Source: Agrobacterium leguminum (GTDB taxonomy: Bacteria; Pseudomonadota; Alphaproteobacteria; Rhizobiales; Rhizobiaceae). From it: DNA of 64,000 bases. The notes under the pieces were generated by a model. That model was not told the origin of the DNA and made no database searches. It saw only the letters and a list, made by a program, of their open reading frames with translations. Of the stretch, positions 47,900-58,995 are shown piece by piece (the first letter of the stretch is position 1; each line of letters begins with the position of its first letter). Where the stretch lies: assembly GCF_015704895.1 (NCBI RefSeq), contig NZ_JADQWB010000005.1:264165-328164 (forward strand), given 5' to 3'. The position numbers were made by a program, and so were the translations under genes.

Positions 47900-48813
47900 G
47901 AAGCGTCCTCCACCATCCAGCTGACAAGGTTACCAAAGGAGCGGCCAGCATGAGCCGCCATTTCCGGCACCAGGGAGGTCGGCGTCATGCCCGGCTGCGT
48001 ATTCACTTCAAGCCAGATAACTTCGCCATCTTCTGAGAAACGGTCGTCGTAACGAAAGTCTGAACGGCTTACGCCACGGCATCCGATCGCCCGATGCGCC
48101 ATAACCGCCAGTGTTTGAATTTTTTGGTAAATTTTCGGTGAAATTTCTGCGGGAATGACATGTTTCGAGCCACCAGCCGCATATTTCGCATCATAATCAT
48201 AGAAATTGTGACCGAGCGGCACCACTTCGGTGACACCCAGCGCCTCGCCGTCGAGCACACCGCAGGTCAGTTCGCGGCCGTGAATATAGCGCTCGACCAT
48301 GACCTGATCGCCGTAGCGCCATTCCGACGAGGTGAGAATCTGCGGCGGATGCGACTGGTCTTCCTTGACGATCACGACACCGAAGCTCGAACCTTCACGC
48401 ACCGGCTTCACCACATAAGGGGGTGCAAGCGGATGCTCGCTGGTGAAATCGAAGCGGTTCATGACGCGCTCGGCAGCCACCGGGATGCCGGCAGCAGCGG
48501 CAACCTTCTTGGCCTGCGCCTTGTCCATGGCGAGCGCGGAAGCGAGCACGCCGGAATGCGTATAGGGAATGGCGAGATATTCGAGGATGCCCTGAATGGT
48601 GCCGTCTTCGCCAAAGGGACCGTGCAGCGCATTGAAAGCCACATCCGGGCGCAGCTCGGCAAGTACGGCGGCGACATCGCGCCCCACATCGACCCGGGTG
48701 ACCTTGTAGCCCTCGTCTTCCAGAGCCTGCGCGCAAGCGTTGCCCGACGACAGGCTGACCGGCCGCTCCGACGAAAATCCACCCAAAAGAACAGCTACGT
48801 GCTTGCCGCTCAT
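47887..48813 (-). CDS. ddl: D-alanine--D-alanine ligase
   Basis: The 308-residue ATP-grasp ligase makes D-Ala-D-Ala for MurF. The start at 48813 ([24 protein letters not shown]) fits the family. The LHGPFGEDG motif, [14 protein letters not shown] and the metal-binding end [26 protein letters not shown] are present. It heads the ddl-ftsQ-ftsA group. Confidence 0.97.
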   Translation of the reverse strand: MSGKHVAVLLGGFSSERPVSLSSGNACAQALEDEGYKVTRVDVGRDVAAVLAELRPDVAFNALHGPFGEDGTIQGILEYLAIPYTHSGVLASALAMDKAQAKKVAAAAGIPVAAERVMNRFDFTSEHPLAPPYVVKPVREGSSFGVVIVKEDQSHPPQILTSSEWRYGDQVMVERYIHGRELTCGVLDGEALGVTEVVPLGHNFYDYDAKYAAGGSKHVIPAEISPKIYQKIQTLAVMAHRAIGCRGVSRSDFRYDDRFSEDGEVIWLEVNTQPGMTPTSLVPEMAAHAGRSFGNLVSWMVEDASCLR

Positions 48814-49356
48814 CGATACCTCTGACACCAACTCTCCGTTACGAACCACGCTCCGAACCGACCGAATTTGACGAACGGTGATTCTGGCACATGACCCTTG
48901 AGATCAGTTAAACGCCATTAAGGTTAATGAATCGTTTACTTTCGTTAACCGCCGCGTCCAACGTGCCGAGTTTCGTTAAAGAATCAGCACCGATCCGGAT
49001 TCCCTCCTTGGAATCAGAGAGTTGCATGGATTGCAACATGCAGGTTTTCAATGATCGGAAATAAAACGGCGCTCGCGCGTCTGCCGCTCCGCGATAAAGG
49101 CAAGCCCGAAACGTTAACAGACGGGATTATTCCCCAGGGAAAATTATCTGGCGTTTCAGCGTTTTAAAACCGCGGCCTGAATCAGTCTCTCAATCGCCGA
49201 AGCATCCCCGAGAGGCATAACCACACGTGTCGCACTGATGGATCACATTATCTGCATTATTTCTTTTTTAGCATTCCATAAGAACAAAAATTGCGTTAAC
49301 GCAGTCGTCGCCTCCCAAGGCATGACATTGCAATCATCCAAAATGGAACCAATACC
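48814..49356. promoter_or_regulatory. 543-base divergent regulatory region between ddl and the MFS gene
   Basis: No gene was found. It holds a run of TTAA-type motifs at 48908-48948, including TTAA-N7-TTTA (48924-48938) that resembles a CtrA box (TTAA-N7-TTAA), followed by two inverted repeats, GATTCC-N6-GGAATC (48998-49015) and GTTGCA-N5-TGCAAC (49021-49037). The motifs lie 95-225 bases upstream of ddl. Whether they serve ddl or the MFS gene is not decided. Confidence 0.5.
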
Positions 49357-50661
49357 ATGACCGACGCGATATCTCCGGTATCGCCGACCGCTGACACTTC
49401 GAACGTTGTAAAGACAAATTCGCCTGCACGAGTTCTCACTGCCAGCCTGGTCGGCACGACCATCGAGTTTTTCGATTTCTACGTTTACGCCACGGCCGCA
49501 GTGCTCGTGTTCCCCACTTTGTTCTTCCCGAACAATGACCCGATGACGGCGCTTCTGGCGTCCTTCGCCACCTTCTCCATCGCCTTTTTCGCCCGCCCGC
49601 TGGGCGCTGTGGTCTTCGGCCACTATGGCGACCGCGTCGGCCGCAAGACTACCCTTGTCGCCGCCCTGCTCACGATGGGCGTTTCCACGGTCGTGATTGG
49701 CCTCCTCCCCTCCTATGAGACCGCCGGCGTTCTGGCGCCGCTGCTGCTCGCGCTTTGCCGCTTCGGCCAGGGTTTCGGCCTCGGTGGCGAATGGGGCGGT
49801 GCCGTTCTGCTCGCCACGGAAAACGCACCTCCGGGCAAGCGCAGCTGGTACGGCATGTTCCCGCAGCTCGGTGCACCCGTTGGCCTGTTCCTTTCGTCCG
49901 GCGTGTTCTGGATCCTGCTGCACTTCATGTCCCAGGAAGCGCTTTTGAGCTGGGGCTGGCGCATTCCCTTCGTCGCTTCGATCATCCTGATCGCGGTCGG
50001 CATGTGGGTTCGCCTGTCGATCACCGAAACGCCCGACTTCCAGAAGGCAATCGAAAAGGAAGAGCGTGTGGCCGTGCCGGTCGCGGAACTGTTCCGCAAC
50101 CACAAGCGCAGCCTCGTGCTCGGCACCTTCGTGGCGCTGGCCACCTTCGTGCTCTTCTACATCGGCACCGCCTATCTTCTGTCCTACAACGTCAAGGTCC
50201 TGAAAATCCCGTTCCTCGACGCGCTGGAAGTGCAGATCCTGGGCTCCATCGTTTTCGGCATCTTCATTCCGATCGCCGGCAAGCTTGCCGAAAAATTCGG
50301 TCGCCGTGAAATCCTGATCCTGACGACGGTGCTGATCGGCCTGTTTTCCTTCCTGCTGCCCGGCCTGATGTCCGGAGGCGAAGGCTCGATCTTCGTCTTC
50401 GCGGCTCTGGCCATGATGCTGATGGGCATGACCTATGGCCTGATCGGAACGGCGCTCGCCGCCCCCTTCCCGACCCGCGTGCGCTACACCGGCTCATCCA
50501 TCACCTTCAACATGGCCGGCATCTTCGGCGCATCGCTCGCGCCTTACATCGCCACATGGCTGCAGGTGAATTACGGCATGGGTTATGTCGGTTATTATCT
50601 CTGCGTATCGGCGCTCATCACGCTCGCCTGCATCCTTCTGTCCCGCAAGGACGAAGTCTGA
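49357..50661 (+). CDS. MFS transporter, metabolite:H+ symporter (MHS/ShiA-like) family
   Basis: The 434-residue, twelve-span protein shows the MHS pattern: ASLVGTTIEFFDFYVYATAAVLVF, the GHYGDRVGRKTTL loop-2/3 motif and GFGLGGEWGGAVLLATENAP. Such proteins take up organic acids or compatible solutes with protons; the substrate is unknown. It is the only plus-strand gene inside the cell-wall block, between murB and ddl, and has its own terminator. Confidence 0.92.
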   Translation: MTDAISPVSPTADTSNVVKTNSPARVLTASLVGTTIEFFDFYVYATAAVLVFPTLFFPNNDPMTALLASFATFSIAFFARPLGAVVFGHYGDRVGRKTTLVAALLTMGVSTVVIGLLPSYETAGVLAPLLLALCRFGQGFGLGGEWGGAVLLATENAPPGKRSWYGMFPQLGAPVGLFLSSGVFWILLHFMSQEALLSWGWRIPFVASIILIAVGMWVRLSITETPDFQKAIEKEERVAVPVAELFRNHKRSLVLGTFVALATFVLFYIGTAYLLSYNVKVLKIPFLDALEVQILGSIVFGIFIPIAGKLAEKFGRREILILTTVLIGLFSFLLPGLMSGGEGSIFVFAALAMMLMGMTYGLIGTALAAPFPTRVRYTGSSITFNMAGIFGASLAPYIATWLQVNYGMGYVGYYLCVSALITLACILLSRKDEV

Positions 50662-50686
50662 GCCAACGCAGGGTTCAAAATACAAG

Positions 50687-50724
50687 AAGGCCCGCGGAAC
50701 TTGAGGTTTCGCGGGCCTTTTCAT
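50687..50724 (+). terminator. Intrinsic terminator after the MFS gene
   Basis: AAGGCCCGCG/CGCGGGCCTT forms a perfect 10-bp stem (50687-50696 with 50710-50719), followed by TTTC. It sits between the convergent MFS and GGDEF genes and may act for both. Confidence 0.8.
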
Positions 50725-50779
50725 ATCTGCGCCCGACAGCGCAACAGCGCATCTCTTCCCGGCCTTGTTTGGAAATACG

Positions 50780-51589
50780 CTAGGCGACGGATTGGCGGAT
50801 GTCGCGCTGGCCTGACACGCAGATGCGGTTACGCCCCGTTCCCTTTGCCTGATAGAGCGCCAGATCGGCATTGTGCAGGACTTTTTCGAAGACTTCGGCA
50901 TCTTTCCGGACAGCCACGCCAATCGATATGGTGACACCGATCCGCATCTCCTGATAATCGACCGGCACCGCCTCGATACTCGCACGCAGCCTTTCGCAAA
51001 CGTCCAGGAACGATTGCAGCCCGGTTTCCTGCACGACAACGAACTCCTCACCGCCCATTCTGGCAACGCTGGCGGAGGCAGCGAAGGCGGCGCTTATCCG
51101 CTGTGCGACACTGGAAATCACCGCATCGCCTGCCAGATGGCTGAATCTGTCGTTCACGGCCTTGAAATGATCGATATCGAGGAAGGCGACGCAATAATGC
51201 GGGCCGAGATCGATACATCCGGCATAAAGCCCAAGGCGATTGCTGAGGCCCGTCAAGGCGTCCGTATGGCTCAGATACAGAAATCGCTCATGCGATTGCG
51301 CCAGAAGCTTCACTTCCCTGGCATTCAGCCAGCAAACCAGCAGCGTTATCGTAAACGAGATTGCGGCGGACAGGGTAATGCCAAGGATAAGCCCGTTGAC
51401 GAGATCCGTTACCAGCCCGAACTCCGCCAGCAGAAGCAGACCGAAAAAACAGATAAGAACAGCTATGACCGTGACGACACAGGCGACCCGGATTGCAAAT
51501 TCCAGCGGTTCAAGCCGCCGGCGGCGCTCCGACGTCGCAATCGAAAAACTCATCATCTCGATCAGTTTTTTCCAGAGACCCAATACCAT
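50780..51589 (-). CDS. Membrane-bound diguanylate cyclase (GGDEF)
   Basis: A 269-residue protein with two N-terminal spans (about 32-56 and 64-88) and a GGDEF domain with an active GGEEF signature (179-183) in VARMGGEEFVVV, and the metal Asp in FLDIDHFKAVND. It should make c-di-GMP from GTP. The RxxD inhibitory site usually found five residues before GGDEF is absent (the sequence there is AASASVARM). It lies within the dcw block, after murB and convergent with the MFS gene. Confidence 0.93.
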   Translation of the reverse strand: MVLGLWKKLIEMMSFSIATSERRRRLEPLEFAIRVACVVTVIAVLICFFGLLLLAEFGLVTDLVNGLILGITLSAAISFTITLLVCWLNAREVKLLAQSHERFLYLSHTDALTGLSNRLGLYAGCIDLGPHYCVAFLDIDHFKAVNDRFSHLAGDAVISSVAQRISAAFAASASVARMGGEEFVVVQETGLQSFLDVCERLRASIEAVPVDYQEMRIGVTISIGVAVRKDAEVFEKVLHNADLALYQAKGTGRNRICVSGQRDIRQSVA

Positions 51590-51643
51590 CCCCAGCAGCG
51601 CCCAATCATCTAACGTCGTCGAAAACTCTAATATAAATCGTCT

Positions 51644-51673
51644 AAAATATTGGAGAGGGCCGACACCCTCTCC
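51644..51673 (-). terminator. Probable terminator after murB
   Basis: GGAGAGGG/CCCTCTCC (51652-51659 with 51666-51673) with a 6-base loop; on the minus strand AATATTTTAG follows. It lies about 110 bases after the murB stop and upstream of the GGDEF gene. The T-run is broken, so the call is moderate. Confidence 0.5.
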
Positions 51674-51781
51674 ACTTTCATCTTGCTATAGACCATAACC
51701 ATTGATCGACCGTTACGATAAACGCCAACGGCCGCATCAACGCAAGGTTTTGTCGCCAACCATACCGGCCAACACCGGATT

Positions 51782-52747
51782 TCAGCTTCCGAGGAAAGGC
51801 TCCACCTCACGGCCCGGCATGAAAAGGCCAAGCCGCTTGATTTCCCATTCCAGCCGGATGCCCGACTTTTCGAACACGCGCTTGCGAATGGTCTCGCCCA
51901 GATATTCCAGATCGTAACCGGTCGCATGGCCGGTATTGATCATGAAATTGCAATGCAGCGACGACATCTGCGCGCCGCCGATGACCAGACCGCGACCGCC
52001 CGCCTCATCGATCAGTTCCCAGGCGGAATGACCTTCGGGATTCTTGAAGGTGGAACCGCCCGTCTGCTCGCGGATCGGCTGCACGGTTTCGCGGTGGTGG
52101 CGCACGGCGTCCATATCGGCACGGATTTTCGCCTTGTCTTCGGGATAGCCCTCAAACAGCGCGCCCGTGAAGATCAGGCCCGCATCGGCGCCGGAATGGC
52201 GATAGCTGTAGCCCATATCGGCGTTCGAAAGCACATGCTGGTTGCCCTGACGGTCGACCGCATAGACCTCCACGACACGCTCGCGCGTCTCACCGCCGTT
52301 AGCGCCCGCATTCATGCGCAGCGCACCGCCGATGGAGCCGGGAATGCCGTAATAGAAATGGAAACCGCCGATGCCATTATCCATGGCCATCGCAGCAATA
52401 TGCTTGTCCGGGCAGATCGCGCCCGCCTTGATGCGGTTTTCACCGGCAAGCTCCACCTGGCCGAAGCCCTTGGCGGACAGACGAACAACGACGCCCGGAA
52501 TGCCGCCATCGCGCACCAGAAGGTTCGAGCCGACGCCAACAACGGTCAATGGCACGTCTTCCGGCAGAATTTTCAGAAAGGCAATCAGATCGTCGGTATC
52601 GTGCGGCTGGAACATGACTTCCGCAAGACCGCCGGCTCTGAACCACGTCACGCGGTCCATGGGTGCATCCGGTGTCAGACGTCCCCGCAATTCATTTACC
52701 CCGTCGCCGAGCCTCCCCAGCAATTTAACCCCATCGACCTGTCTCAT
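51782..52747 (-). CDS. murB: UDP-N-acetylenolpyruvoylglucosamine reductase
   Basis: The 321-residue flavoenzyme makes UDP-MurNAc. The FAD-binding region [25 protein letters not shown], the [20 protein letters not shown] motif, the active-site Ser region [21 protein letters not shown] and [13 protein letters not shown] are visible. It overlaps the murC stop by 4 bases. Confidence 0.98.
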   Translation of the reverse strand: MRQVDGVKLLGRLGDGVNELRGRLTPDAPMDRVTWFRAGGLAEVMFQPHDTDDLIAFLKILPEDVPLTVVGVGSNLLVRDGGIPGVVVRLSAKGFGQVELAGENRIKAGAICPDKHIAAMAMDNGIGGFHFYYGIPGSIGGALRMNAGANGGETRERVVEVYAVDRQGNQHVLSNADMGYSYRHSGADAGLIFTGALFEGYPEDKAKIRADMDAVRHHRETVQPIREQTGGSTFKNPEGHSAWELIDEAGGRGLVIGGAQMSSLHCNFMINTGHATGYDLEYLGETIRKRVFEKSGIRLEWEIKRLGLFMPGREVEPFLGS

Positions 52748-54159
52748 TCAGACTTTCCTGATATGCTCTTCAATTCCGAAGGCAGTACTGCTGCCCATTG
52801 CGTGATATTTCCAGCCCCCAAGAGAACCACGAAATCACCCGGATTCGCAATGCCTGCAACCACTGAGGCGAGATCTTCCCGTTTCTCGAGAAAACGGGCG
52901 TCCCGGTGGCCGGCGGCCTTGATGGCCGAAACCAGCGCTTCCGAGCTTGCGCCCTCAATCGGATCTTCGCCCGCGGCATAGACCGGAGCAAGGATAATCG
53001 TGTCGGCATCGTTAAAACAATGCGCGAAATCGTCGAACAGGCTGGAAAGGCGGCTGTAGCGGTGCGGCTGGTGCACGGCGATGATACGGCCCTTGCAGGC
53101 CTCCCGCGCCGCCTTCAGCACGGCCTTGATCTCGACCGGATGGTGGCCATAGTCATCGAAGACCTGCACCCCATTGGCTTCGCCCGTCAGCGTGAAGCGC
53201 CGCTTGACGCCGCCGAAGGAGGCAAGGCCCTTCTTGATGTCGGCTTCCGAAATGCCGAGACGATTGGCAACCGCAATCGCCGCCGTCGCATTCGACACAT
53301 TGTGGCGGCCGGGCATCGGGAGGACGAGGTCCTTGAAGGAAAATATCTTGCCGGTACGACGACGGCGGATTTCCACGTCGAACACCGAGCGCGTGCCGTC
53401 GATGCGTACATTCGAAAACCGCACATCGGCCTGCGGGTTCTCGCCATAGGTGATGACCTTGCGGTCTTCGATGCGGCCGACCAAAGCCTGCACTTCCGGA
53501 TGATCGAGGCACATGACGCCGAAACCGTAGAAAGGCACGTTCTCGACGAACTGACGGAAGGCAGCGCGCACGGCATCGAAATTGCCGTAGTGATCCAGAT
53601 GCTCCGGATCGATATTGGTGATGACGGCCACATCGGCCGGCAGCTTCAGGAAGGTGCCGTCGGACTCGTCGGCCTCCACCACCATCCACTCGCCCTCGCC
53701 CATGCGGGCATTGGTGCCGTAAGCATTGATGATGCCGCCATTGATGACGGTCGGGTCGAGATTGCCGGCTTCCAGCAGGGTCGCGACCATGGAGGTGGTC
53801 GTGGTCTTGCCATGGGTGCCGCCAATGGCGATGGCGTTACGGAAACGCATCAGCTCGGCCAGCATTTCGGCCCGGCGAACGATCGGCAGGTGCTTTTCAC
53901 GCGCCGCGATGAGTTCCGGATTGTTCTTCTTAATGGCGGTGGAAACGACCACGACCTCGGCATCGCCGATATTATCCGCCGTATGACCGACGAAAACCTC
54001 GATGCCCTTGTCGCGCAGCCGCTGCACATTGGCGCTGTCGGCCTGATCCGACCCCTGAACGCGGTGGCCGAGATTGTGAAGCACTTCGGCAATGCCGCTC
54101 ATGCCGATCCCGCCTATGCCGATGAAATGCACAAGGCCTATGGCTTTCGGCATCTTCAT
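52744..54159 (-). CDS. murC: UDP-N-acetylmuramate--L-alanine ligase
   Basis: The 471-residue ligase has the N-terminal Rossmann start [18 protein letters not shown], the ATP loop [11 protein letters not shown], and the HPVEIKAVL and [10 protein letters not shown] motifs of the last domain. It adds the first amino acid to UDP-MurNAc. Its start overlaps the murG stop by 4 bases. Confidence 0.98.
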   Translation of the reverse strand: MKMPKAIGLVHFIGIGGIGMSGIAEVLHNLGHRVQGSDQADSANVQRLRDKGIEVFVGHTADNIGDAEVVVVSTAIKKNNPELIAAREKHLPIVRRAEMLAELMRFRNAIAIGGTHGKTTTTSMVATLLEAGNLDPTVINGGIINAYGTNARMGEGEWMVVEADESDGTFLKLPADVAVITNIDPEHLDHYGNFDAVRAAFRQFVENVPFYGFGVMCLDHPEVQALVGRIEDRKVITYGENPQADVRFSNVRIDGTRSVFDVEIRRRRTGKIFSFKDLVLPMPGRHNVSNATAAIAVANRLGISEADIKKGLASFGGVKRRFTLTGEANGVQVFDDYGHHPVEIKAVLKAAREACKGRIIAVHQPHRYSRLSSLFDDFAHCFNDADTIILAPVYAAGEDPIEGASSEALVSAIKAAGHRDARFLEKREDLASVVAGIANPGDFVVLLGAGNITQWAAVLPSELKSISGKSE

Positions 54160-55292
54160 GCCCCAACTCCTTCATTCTTTTTCTTGAATTCCTGTACGGA
54201 CCGACCGGAAGCAATCGCCTCCACCAGATCGGCCAGCACATCCGCCGCATGCGGTTTGCCCGTCGCTTTTGCCGCCGCCGCCGTTGCCGAAAGACGGTCC
54301 GGCTCCGAAAGCGCTGAGGACAGCAGGCCGGAAAGCTTCTGCGGCGACAATTCCGCCTGCTTGATGACGCTTGCCCCGCCAGCCGCCGAAAGCGCTGCCG
54401 CATTGGCGGCCTGATCGTGATCGAGCGCATGCGGATAGGGAACGAGGATAGACGGGCGGCCGATCACCGAAAGCTCCGATACCGTCGAAGCGCCCGAGCG
54501 ACTGATGACCAGATCGGCCTCGCCGATGCGCGACGCCATGTCGCCGAAGAAGGGCGAAACATCCGCCTTCACGCCGAGCTTCTGATAGGAGGCGATTACG
54601 CTGTCCTTGTCTTCCGGCCGCGCCTGCTGGGTGACAACGATGCGCTTGCGCTGCTCATCCTTCAGCAGGCAGATCGCCGCAGGCACCGCGCTCGAGAAGA
54701 ACTGCGCACCCTGGCTGCCGCCGAAAACGACAAGCTGGAATGTCTCACCCGTCTGCGAGGGCGTATAGGGTATCTCCGACGCCGCCAGTACCGCCGGGCG
54801 TACGGGATTGCCGGTCGCCACGGTCTTGTCGGAATATTGACCGTTGGCGGGCGGCAGGAAACCGCCGGCAATTGCCTTAACCCGGCCTGCCAGCGCCTTG
54901 TTGGCGCGGCCCATCACCGCATTCTGCTCGTGAATGATGGAGGGCACGCCAAGTCCGGTGGAAGCGAGAAGCGGCGGCACGGTGGGATAACCGCCGAAAC
55001 CGACAACCGCGACCGGCTTCAGTTTCGCCACCAGCCGGCGCGCGGCGCGCAGACCAACCCACAGCTTCCAGAGCGAACGCGCCACGGAAATCGGGTTTTT
55101 CGAGCCGATGGTGGCGGACGGCACGACATGGATTTCGTCCGCCGGGAACTTGCCCGCATAACGCTCGGCGCGGCTGTCGGTGACAAGGTGCACCTGATAA
55201 CCGCGCGCTTTCAGCGTGTGCGCGAGCGCCTCGGCTGGAAAGACATGACCGCCGGTTCCCCCGGCGGCAAGAAGAACAATACCCTTGCTCAT
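54156..55292 (-). CDS. murG: Lipid II synthase MurG (GlcNAc transferase)
   Basis: The 378-residue GT-B enzyme adds GlcNAc to lipid I on the inner membrane. The loop [10 protein letters not shown] near the start, [28 protein letters not shown] and [13 protein letters not shown] motifs, and the donor-side [12 protein letters not shown] and [13 protein letters not shown] segments are all seen. It lies 6 bases after ftsW. Confidence 0.98.
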   Translation of the reverse strand: MSKGIVLLAAGGTGGHVFPAEALAHTLKARGYQVHLVTDSRAERYAGKFPADEIHVVPSATIGSKNPISVARSLWKLWVGLRAARRLVAKLKPVAVVGFGGYPTVPPLLASTGLGVPSIIHEQNAVMGRANKALAGRVKAIAGGFLPPANGQYSDKTVATGNPVRPAVLAASEIPYTPSQTGETFQLVVFGGSQGAQFFSSAVPAAICLLKDEQRKRIVVTQQARPEDKDSVIASYQKLGVKADVSPFFGDMASRIGEADLVISRSGASTVSELSVIGRPSILVPYPHALDHDQAANAAALSAAGGASVIKQAELSPQKLSGLLSSALSEPDRLSATAAAAKATGKPHAADVLADLVEAIASGRSVQEFKKKNEGVGA

Positions 55293-55298
55293 GATCGT

Positions 55299-56453
55299 TT
55301 ACTCCGCGGGAACGCCGGAACCGACGCGGAAGAAACTCCGCTCCTGCGCCCGCTTTTCGGGTCTGTGGCGTGTCAGCGCCAGAAGGAAGCCGGCGGTCAC
55401 GCAGATCGCCATCATCGACGAACCGCCATAGGAAATCAGCGGCAGCGTCATGCCCTTGGCGGGCATCAATTCCAGATTGACGCCGATATTGATCATCGAC
55501 TGCATGCCGATCTGCAGCACAAGGCCGGCCACGGCAAAGCGGCAGAAATCGTCCTTTTCCTTGAAGGCGTGCGAGAGGCCGCGCAGCACGATGAAGGCGA
55601 AGATCGCCACCAGGAACATGCAGAAGACGATGCCGAATTCTTCCGCCGCCACCGAGAAGATGAAGTCGGTATGGCTGTCGGGAATGATGCGCTTGACGAT
55701 GCCCTCGCCCGGTCCGCGTCCGAACCAGTCACCGCGAATGATAGCCTCACGCGCCGTATCCACCTGGAACGTATCGCCTTCGCCGGTCCAGAAACGGTCG
55801 ATACGACCGGCCACGTGCGGCAGCATCAGATAAGCGGAGATGATGCCGCCGACGCCGACACCGCCGAGCATGATGATCCAGAACCACGGCACGCCGGCCA
55901 TGAAGAACATGCCGCCCCAGACCACGGAGGTCAGGATCGTCTGGCCAAAGTCGGGCTGGGCGATCAGCAATGCGGCCACGATGCCGAAGGTGATGATGGC
56001 AAAGAGGTTGCCCGGAATTTCCGGATGACGTGCCCGCTCGGCGAAAAGCCAGGCGCAGACGATCACGAAGGCCGGCTTCATGAATTCCGATGGCTGGATG
56101 GAAAAGGTGCCGATGGAAATCCAGCGCCGCGCACCCTTGACCTCGATGCCGAAGAATAGCGCGAAGATCATCATCAGCAGCGAGGCGATCAGCATGATGA
56201 CCGCGACGCGCCGCACTTGACGCGGCGACAGGAAGGACAGGCCGACCATGATCGCCAGCGACGGCACCATGAACATCGCCTGACGCTCGACGAAGAAGAA
56301 ACTGTTGAGGCCGATGCGCTCGGCAACCGCAGGCGAGGCCGCGAACGACAGCATCAGACCGATGCCCATCAATGCGATGAACGCCGCCAGAAAGAAACGG
56401 TCGATGGTCCAGAACCACTCCGCGACCGGACCGCGATCAACTCGGCTTACCAT
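55299..56453 (-). CDS. ftsW: SEDS peptidoglycan polymerase FtsW
   Basis: The 384-residue, ten-span SEDS protein polymerises septal glycan with FtsI. The signature AKGMTLPLISYGGSSMMA near the end and the WISIGTFSIQPSEFMKPAFVIVCAWLF segment (with the conserved Pro-Ser-Glu) are present. It lies between murD and murG with 5-6-base gaps. Confidence 0.97.
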   Translation of the reverse strand: MVSRVDRGPVAEWFWTIDRFFLAAFIALMGIGLMLSFAASPAVAERIGLNSFFFVERQAMFMVPSLAIMVGLSFLSPRQVRRVAVIMLIASLLMMIFALFFGIEVKGARRWISIGTFSIQPSEFMKPAFVIVCAWLFAERARHPEIPGNLFAIITFGIVAALLIAQPDFGQTILTSVVWGGMFFMAGVPWFWIIMLGGVGVGGIISAYLMLPHVAGRIDRFWTGEGDTFQVDTAREAIIRGDWFGRGPGEGIVKRIIPDSHTDFIFSVAAEEFGIVFCMFLVAIFAFIVLRGLSHAFKEKDDFCRFAVAGLVLQIGMQSMINIGVNLELMPAKGMTLPLISYGGSSMMAICVTAGFLLALTRHRPEKRAQERSFFRVGSGVPAE

Positions 56454-56458
56454 GGCCT

Positions 56459-57868
56459 TCAGCCCCCTTTTCCAGAGTCAACCAGCATCGTCATGCCATC
56501 GAGCGCCGCGACCTGCGCGACGAACGAATCACCTCTGATCTCAAAGTTCTTATATTGATCGAAGCTTGCGCAAGCCGGGGATAACATCACGATATTGCCG
56601 GCCGTCGCATCTTTTTCCGCATCCGCCGCCGCATGTTGCACGGCCTTGTCAAGCGTGCCGGATATTTCGTAAGGCACGGCTTCGCCCAGTGTCGCCGCAA
56701 ATTCCGCTGCCGCTTCGCCGATCAGATAGGCCTTGGCGATGCGCGGAAACAGCGGCGAAAGGCTGGTGATGCCGCCTGCCTTGGGCAGACCGCCGGCGAT
56801 CCAGTAGATACGGTCGAAACTTGAAAGCGCCGGTGCCGCAGCATCGGCATTGGTGGCCTTGCTGTCGTTGACGAAGGTGACATTGCCACGTCGGCCGACC
56901 GGCTGCATACGGTGCTTGAGGCCGGGGAAGGATTTCAGGCCCGCGCGAACTTCCTCTTCGGAAACCCCGACGGCAAGGCAGGCGGCGATTGCCGCCGCAG
57001 CATTCTGCGCATTGTGGCTGCCGCGAAGGGTCTGGATACCGTCGAGATCGGTGAGCAGCGAAGAAGTGCCGCCATGCGCACGGAAAATGCGGCTGCCTTC
57101 GGCATAGAGACCTTCGGAAACGACATTGCGCTTGGAAATGCGCTCCACCTTCACGCCGGCGCGTTCGATACGGTCAGCGATCAGCGTCGAATGGCTGTCA
57201 TCAACACCGACGATGGCCGTTTGACTGCCAGCCACCAGCCGTTCCTTGACATCGGCATAGTGCTGCATCGTGCCGTGACGGTCGAGATGATCGGGCGTCA
57301 GATTGAGCAGAATGCCGGCGGTCGGATTGATCGTCGGTGCGAGATCGATCTGGTAGGACGAGCACTCGACAACATAGAAGCGCTGCGCCTTCGGCGGATC
57401 GAGGCTCAGCACCGCCGTACCGATATTGCCGCCGAGCTGCGTATCGCGGCCGGACGCCTTGAGAATATGCGCGATCAGCGCCGTCGTCGTGGACTTGCCG
57501 TTGGTGCCGGTAATCGCGATGAAAGGGCAATCCGGCGCGTGCGCACGGCGCTCGCGGATGAAAAGCTCGATATCGCCGATGATCTCGACGCCCGCAGCTT
57601 TCGCAAGGTCGACCGACCAATGCGGTTTCGGATGCGTCAGCGGCACGCCGGGCGCCAGAACGAAGGAAGAGAAGCTCGGCCAGTCAATCGTCCGAAGATC
57701 CGCCGTCTTGATGCCTTCGGCCTCAGCCTTCGCGACACTGTCGGGATTGTCGTCGAAAGCAACGACATCCGCCCCGCCGGCCACCAGCGCCCGGGCCGTG
57801 ACGAGACCCGAACCGCCAAGCCCGAAAAGCGCGACCTTCTTACCTTTGAACGACGTGACCGGGATCAT
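56459..57868 (-). CDS. murD: UDP-N-acetylmuramoylalanine--D-glutamate ligase
   Basis: A 469-residue ligase. The N-terminal [21 protein letters not shown], the ATP loop [15 protein letters not shown] and [14 protein letters not shown] mark the Mur-ligase domains. It adds D-Glu to UDP-MurNAc-L-Ala. It starts 3 bases after mraY. Confidence 0.97.
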   Translation of the reverse strand: MIPVTSFKGKKVALFGLGGSGLVTARALVAGGADVVAFDDNPDSVAKAEAEGIKTADLRTIDWPSFSSFVLAPGVPLTHPKPHWSVDLAKAAGVEIIGDIELFIRERRAHAPDCPFIAITGTNGKSTTTALIAHILKASGRDTQLGGNIGTAVLSLDPPKAQRFYVVECSSYQIDLAPTINPTAGILLNLTPDHLDRHGTMQHYADVKERLVAGSQTAIVGVDDSHSTLIADRIERAGVKVERISKRNVVSEGLYAEGSRIFRAHGGTSSLLTDLDGIQTLRGSHNAQNAAAAIAACLAVGVSEEEVRAGLKSFPGLKHRMQPVGRRGNVTFVNDSKATNADAAAPALSSFDRIYWIAGGLPKAGGITSLSPLFPRIAKAYLIGEAAAEFAATLGEAVPYEISGTLDKAVQHAAADAEKDATAGNIVMLSPACASFDQYKNFEIRGDSFVAQVAALDGMTMLVDSGKGG

Positions 57869-57871
57869 CGC

Positions 57872-58972
57872 TCACCTCAGCTTTAGGGTGGCGAGGCCAA
57901 GCAGCGCGAGGCCAACGGAGATGATCCAGAAACGGATCACCACCTGGCTTTCCGTCCAGCCCTTTTTCTCGAAATGGTGATGGATCGGCGCCATCAGGAA
58001 GACGCGCCTGCCGGTGCGCTTGAACCAGAAGACCTGGATGATGACCGAAAGGGTTTCCATGACGAACAGACCGCCGACGATGACCATGACGATCTCGTGC
58101 TTGGTCGCGACAGCGATGGAGCCGATCAGGCCGCCGAGCGCCAGCGAGCCCGTATCGCCCATGAAAATGGCGGCGGGCGGCGCATTGAACCACAGGAAGC
58201 CGAGGCCCGCACCGATGACCGCGCCGACGATGACGGCGAGTTCACCCGTGCCGGGCACGAAGTTGATCTGCAGGTAATTGGCGAAAACCGCGTTGCCGGC
58301 GAGATAGGCGATCACGCCGAAGGTGGCGGCCGCGATCATGACCGGCACGATGGCAAGCCCGTCGAGACCATCCGTCAGGTTCACGGCATTGCCCGCACCG
58401 ACGATGACGAAAGCACCGAACAGTACGAAGAAGTAGCCGAGATTGATCACGAATTCCTTGAAGAAGGGAAAGGCGATGGAGCTGCCGAGCGTGCCGCCAT
58501 GCGGGGCGGAAGCGAGCGCCATCTTCATCATGAAGAACACGGCAATCGCCGCAATCAGGAATTCGATGCCGAGACGGGCCTTGCCGGAAAAGCCCTTGTC
58601 GCTCTGCTTCGTCACCTTCAGATAATCGTCGTAGAAGCCGATGGCTCCGAAACCGAGCGTCACCATCAAAACGGCGACGACATAGACGTTCGACAGATCG
58701 CCCCACAGCAGCGAGCCGCCGAGAATACCGGCAAGGATCATCAGCCCGCCCATGGTCGGCGTGCCGGCCTTCTTGAAATGCGTCTGCGGACCATCGGCGC
58801 GGATGGGCTGGCCCTTGCCCTGGCGCACGCGCAGCGAATTGATGATCGCCGGTCCGAACAGGAAGACGATCAACGCAGAGGTGAACATCGCAGCACCCGC
58901 CCGGAAGGTGATGTACCGGAACAGGTTGAAGATTTGAATTTTATCCGACAGTTCGACGAGCCAGATCAGCAT
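57872..58972 (-). CDS. mraY: Phospho-MurNAc-pentapeptide translocase MraY
   Basis: The 366-residue, ten-span enzyme makes lipid I from UDP-MurNAc-pentapeptide. Catalytic Asp residues are in GFYDDYLK and [15 protein letters not shown], and the His-rich loop [12 protein letters not shown] is conserved. It is 23 bases after murF. Confidence 0.98.
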   Translation of the reverse strand: MLIWLVELSDKIQIFNLFRYITFRAGAAMFTSALIVFLFGPAIINSLRVRQGKGQPIRADGPQTHFKKAGTPTMGGLMILAGILGGSLLWGDLSNVYVVAVLMVTLGFGAIGFYDDYLKVTKQSDKGFSGKARLGIEFLIAAIAVFFMMKMALASAPHGGTLGSSIAFPFFKEFVINLGYFFVLFGAFVIVGAGNAVNLTDGLDGLAIVPVMIAAATFGVIAYLAGNAVFANYLQINFVPGTGELAVIVGAVIGAGLGFLWFNAPPAAIFMGDTGSLALGGLIGSIAVATKHEIVMVIVGGLFVMETLSVIIQVFWFKRTGRRVFLMAPIHHHFEKKGWTESQVVIRFWIISVGLALLGLATLKLR

Positions 58973-58995
58973 AATTGCCCTTTCAAAAGGCTATT

